5,668 bases of DNA, taken from Gammaproteobacteria bacterium. GTDB lineage: Bacteria; Pseudomonadota; Gammaproteobacteria; Chromatiales; Sedimenticolaceae. Location: contig JAGRHE010000176.1 of NCBI GenBank assembly GCA_020445165.1, positions 1-5,668 on the forward strand, written 5' to 3'. The translations under genes and the position numbers were made by a program. Positions 5,617-5,668 of this stretch are shown here, one piece after another (the first letter of the stretch is position 1; the number at the start of each line of letters is the position of its first letter). The notes beneath the pieces were generated by a model. The model was given only the letters and a program-made list of their open reading frames with translations, did no database searches and was not told the DNA's origin.

Positions 5617-5668
5617 TTCCCTGCGCTTCTCGCGGTTTCCGGCGCGCGTGAACTCGCGGCCTACGGCC

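Larger units (their letters stand above)
5514..5668. repeat. Hairpin-rich intergenic repeat element, truncated by the window edge
   Basis: This stretch is a string of inverted repeats: GCGCGC arms (5514-5519/5524-5529), a perfect 14-bp pair (5536-5549/5556-5569), a perfect 9-bp pair (5596-5604/5608-5616), and GGCC-TAC-GGCC (5658-5668) running off the edge. From general familiarity, similar blocks (polypyrimidine arm, polypurine arm, then GAACTCGCGGCCTACGGCC-like tails) occur between genes in many high-GC gammaproteobacteria, often with spurious small ORFs called over them. The symmetry is visible; dispersed-repeat status needs a genome search. From 5416 to 5668 no convincing gene is seen. Confidence 0.6.

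Noticed and set aside
5436..5651. 71-codon plus-strand frame through the terminal repeat
   Set aside because: Its PPFFLLLAQKKEGKEK-like translation is simply the 14-bp inverted repeat read as codons. No ribosome site; such ORFs are commonly called over repeats of this kind.

Overview
The window is G+C-rich, densely packed bacterial chromosome. Gene content and order suggest a gammaproteobacterium, probably near Chromatiales/Ectothiorhodospiraceae or Xanthomonadales. The pointers are a biotin operon beside a divergent comF, a ubiC-ubiA pair, a DksA without its zinc-finger cysteines, and a short hairpin-rich intergenic repeat. The taxon is inferred from gene content, not from a marker gene.

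Left part (1-1387): a minus-strand biotin operon leaves the window at its left edge. It starts with an unrecognised three-helix membrane protein (185-607), coupled by an ATGA overlap to the 5' end of bioB (1-188), which is cut by the window edge just after the first radical-SAM cysteine. On the other side of an 81-bp divergent spacer, comF (689-1387, +) encodes a ComF/GntX-type phosphoribosyltransferase-like protein with four CxxC pairs. The spacer holds a plausible sigma70 promoter for the biotin operon, with a perfect 7-bp inverted repeat over its -10 element.

Middle (1388-4990): comF converges on dksA (1486-1905, -), with a GC-rich hairpin between the stop codons. Upstream of dksA on the same strand lies a tight operon, ubiC (4990-4403), ubiA (4406-3504) and an S33-type alpha/beta hydrolase (3507-2008), each junction an ATGA stop/start overlap. 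UbiC releases 4-hydroxybenzoate from chorismate and UbiA prenylates it, the first two committed steps of ubiquinone synthesis. The hydrolase has a complete catalytic triad and an N-terminal membrane or secretion segment; its link to quinone synthesis is unexplained. dksA probably has its own promoter in the 102-bp gap after the hydrolase.

Right part (4991-5668): an extended -10 promoter candidate precedes ubiC. Next comes a small secreted or membrane-anchored protein of unknown function (5415-5053, -), whose putative promoter is so close to the ATG that the transcript may be leaderless or nearly so. The last 250 bases hold no convincing gene. They contain a non-coding element with successive perfect inverted repeats (14-bp and 9-bp arms, and another cut by the edge) that looks like a dispersed intergenic repeat.

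Most of the window is ordinary housekeeping content. No CRISPR array, tRNA, rRNA, transposase or phage gene was seen. The points most worth a second look are the unknown protein coupled to bioB, the operator-like repeat in the bio/comF spacer, the zinc-less DksA, the hydrolase in the ubi operon, and the terminal repeat element.
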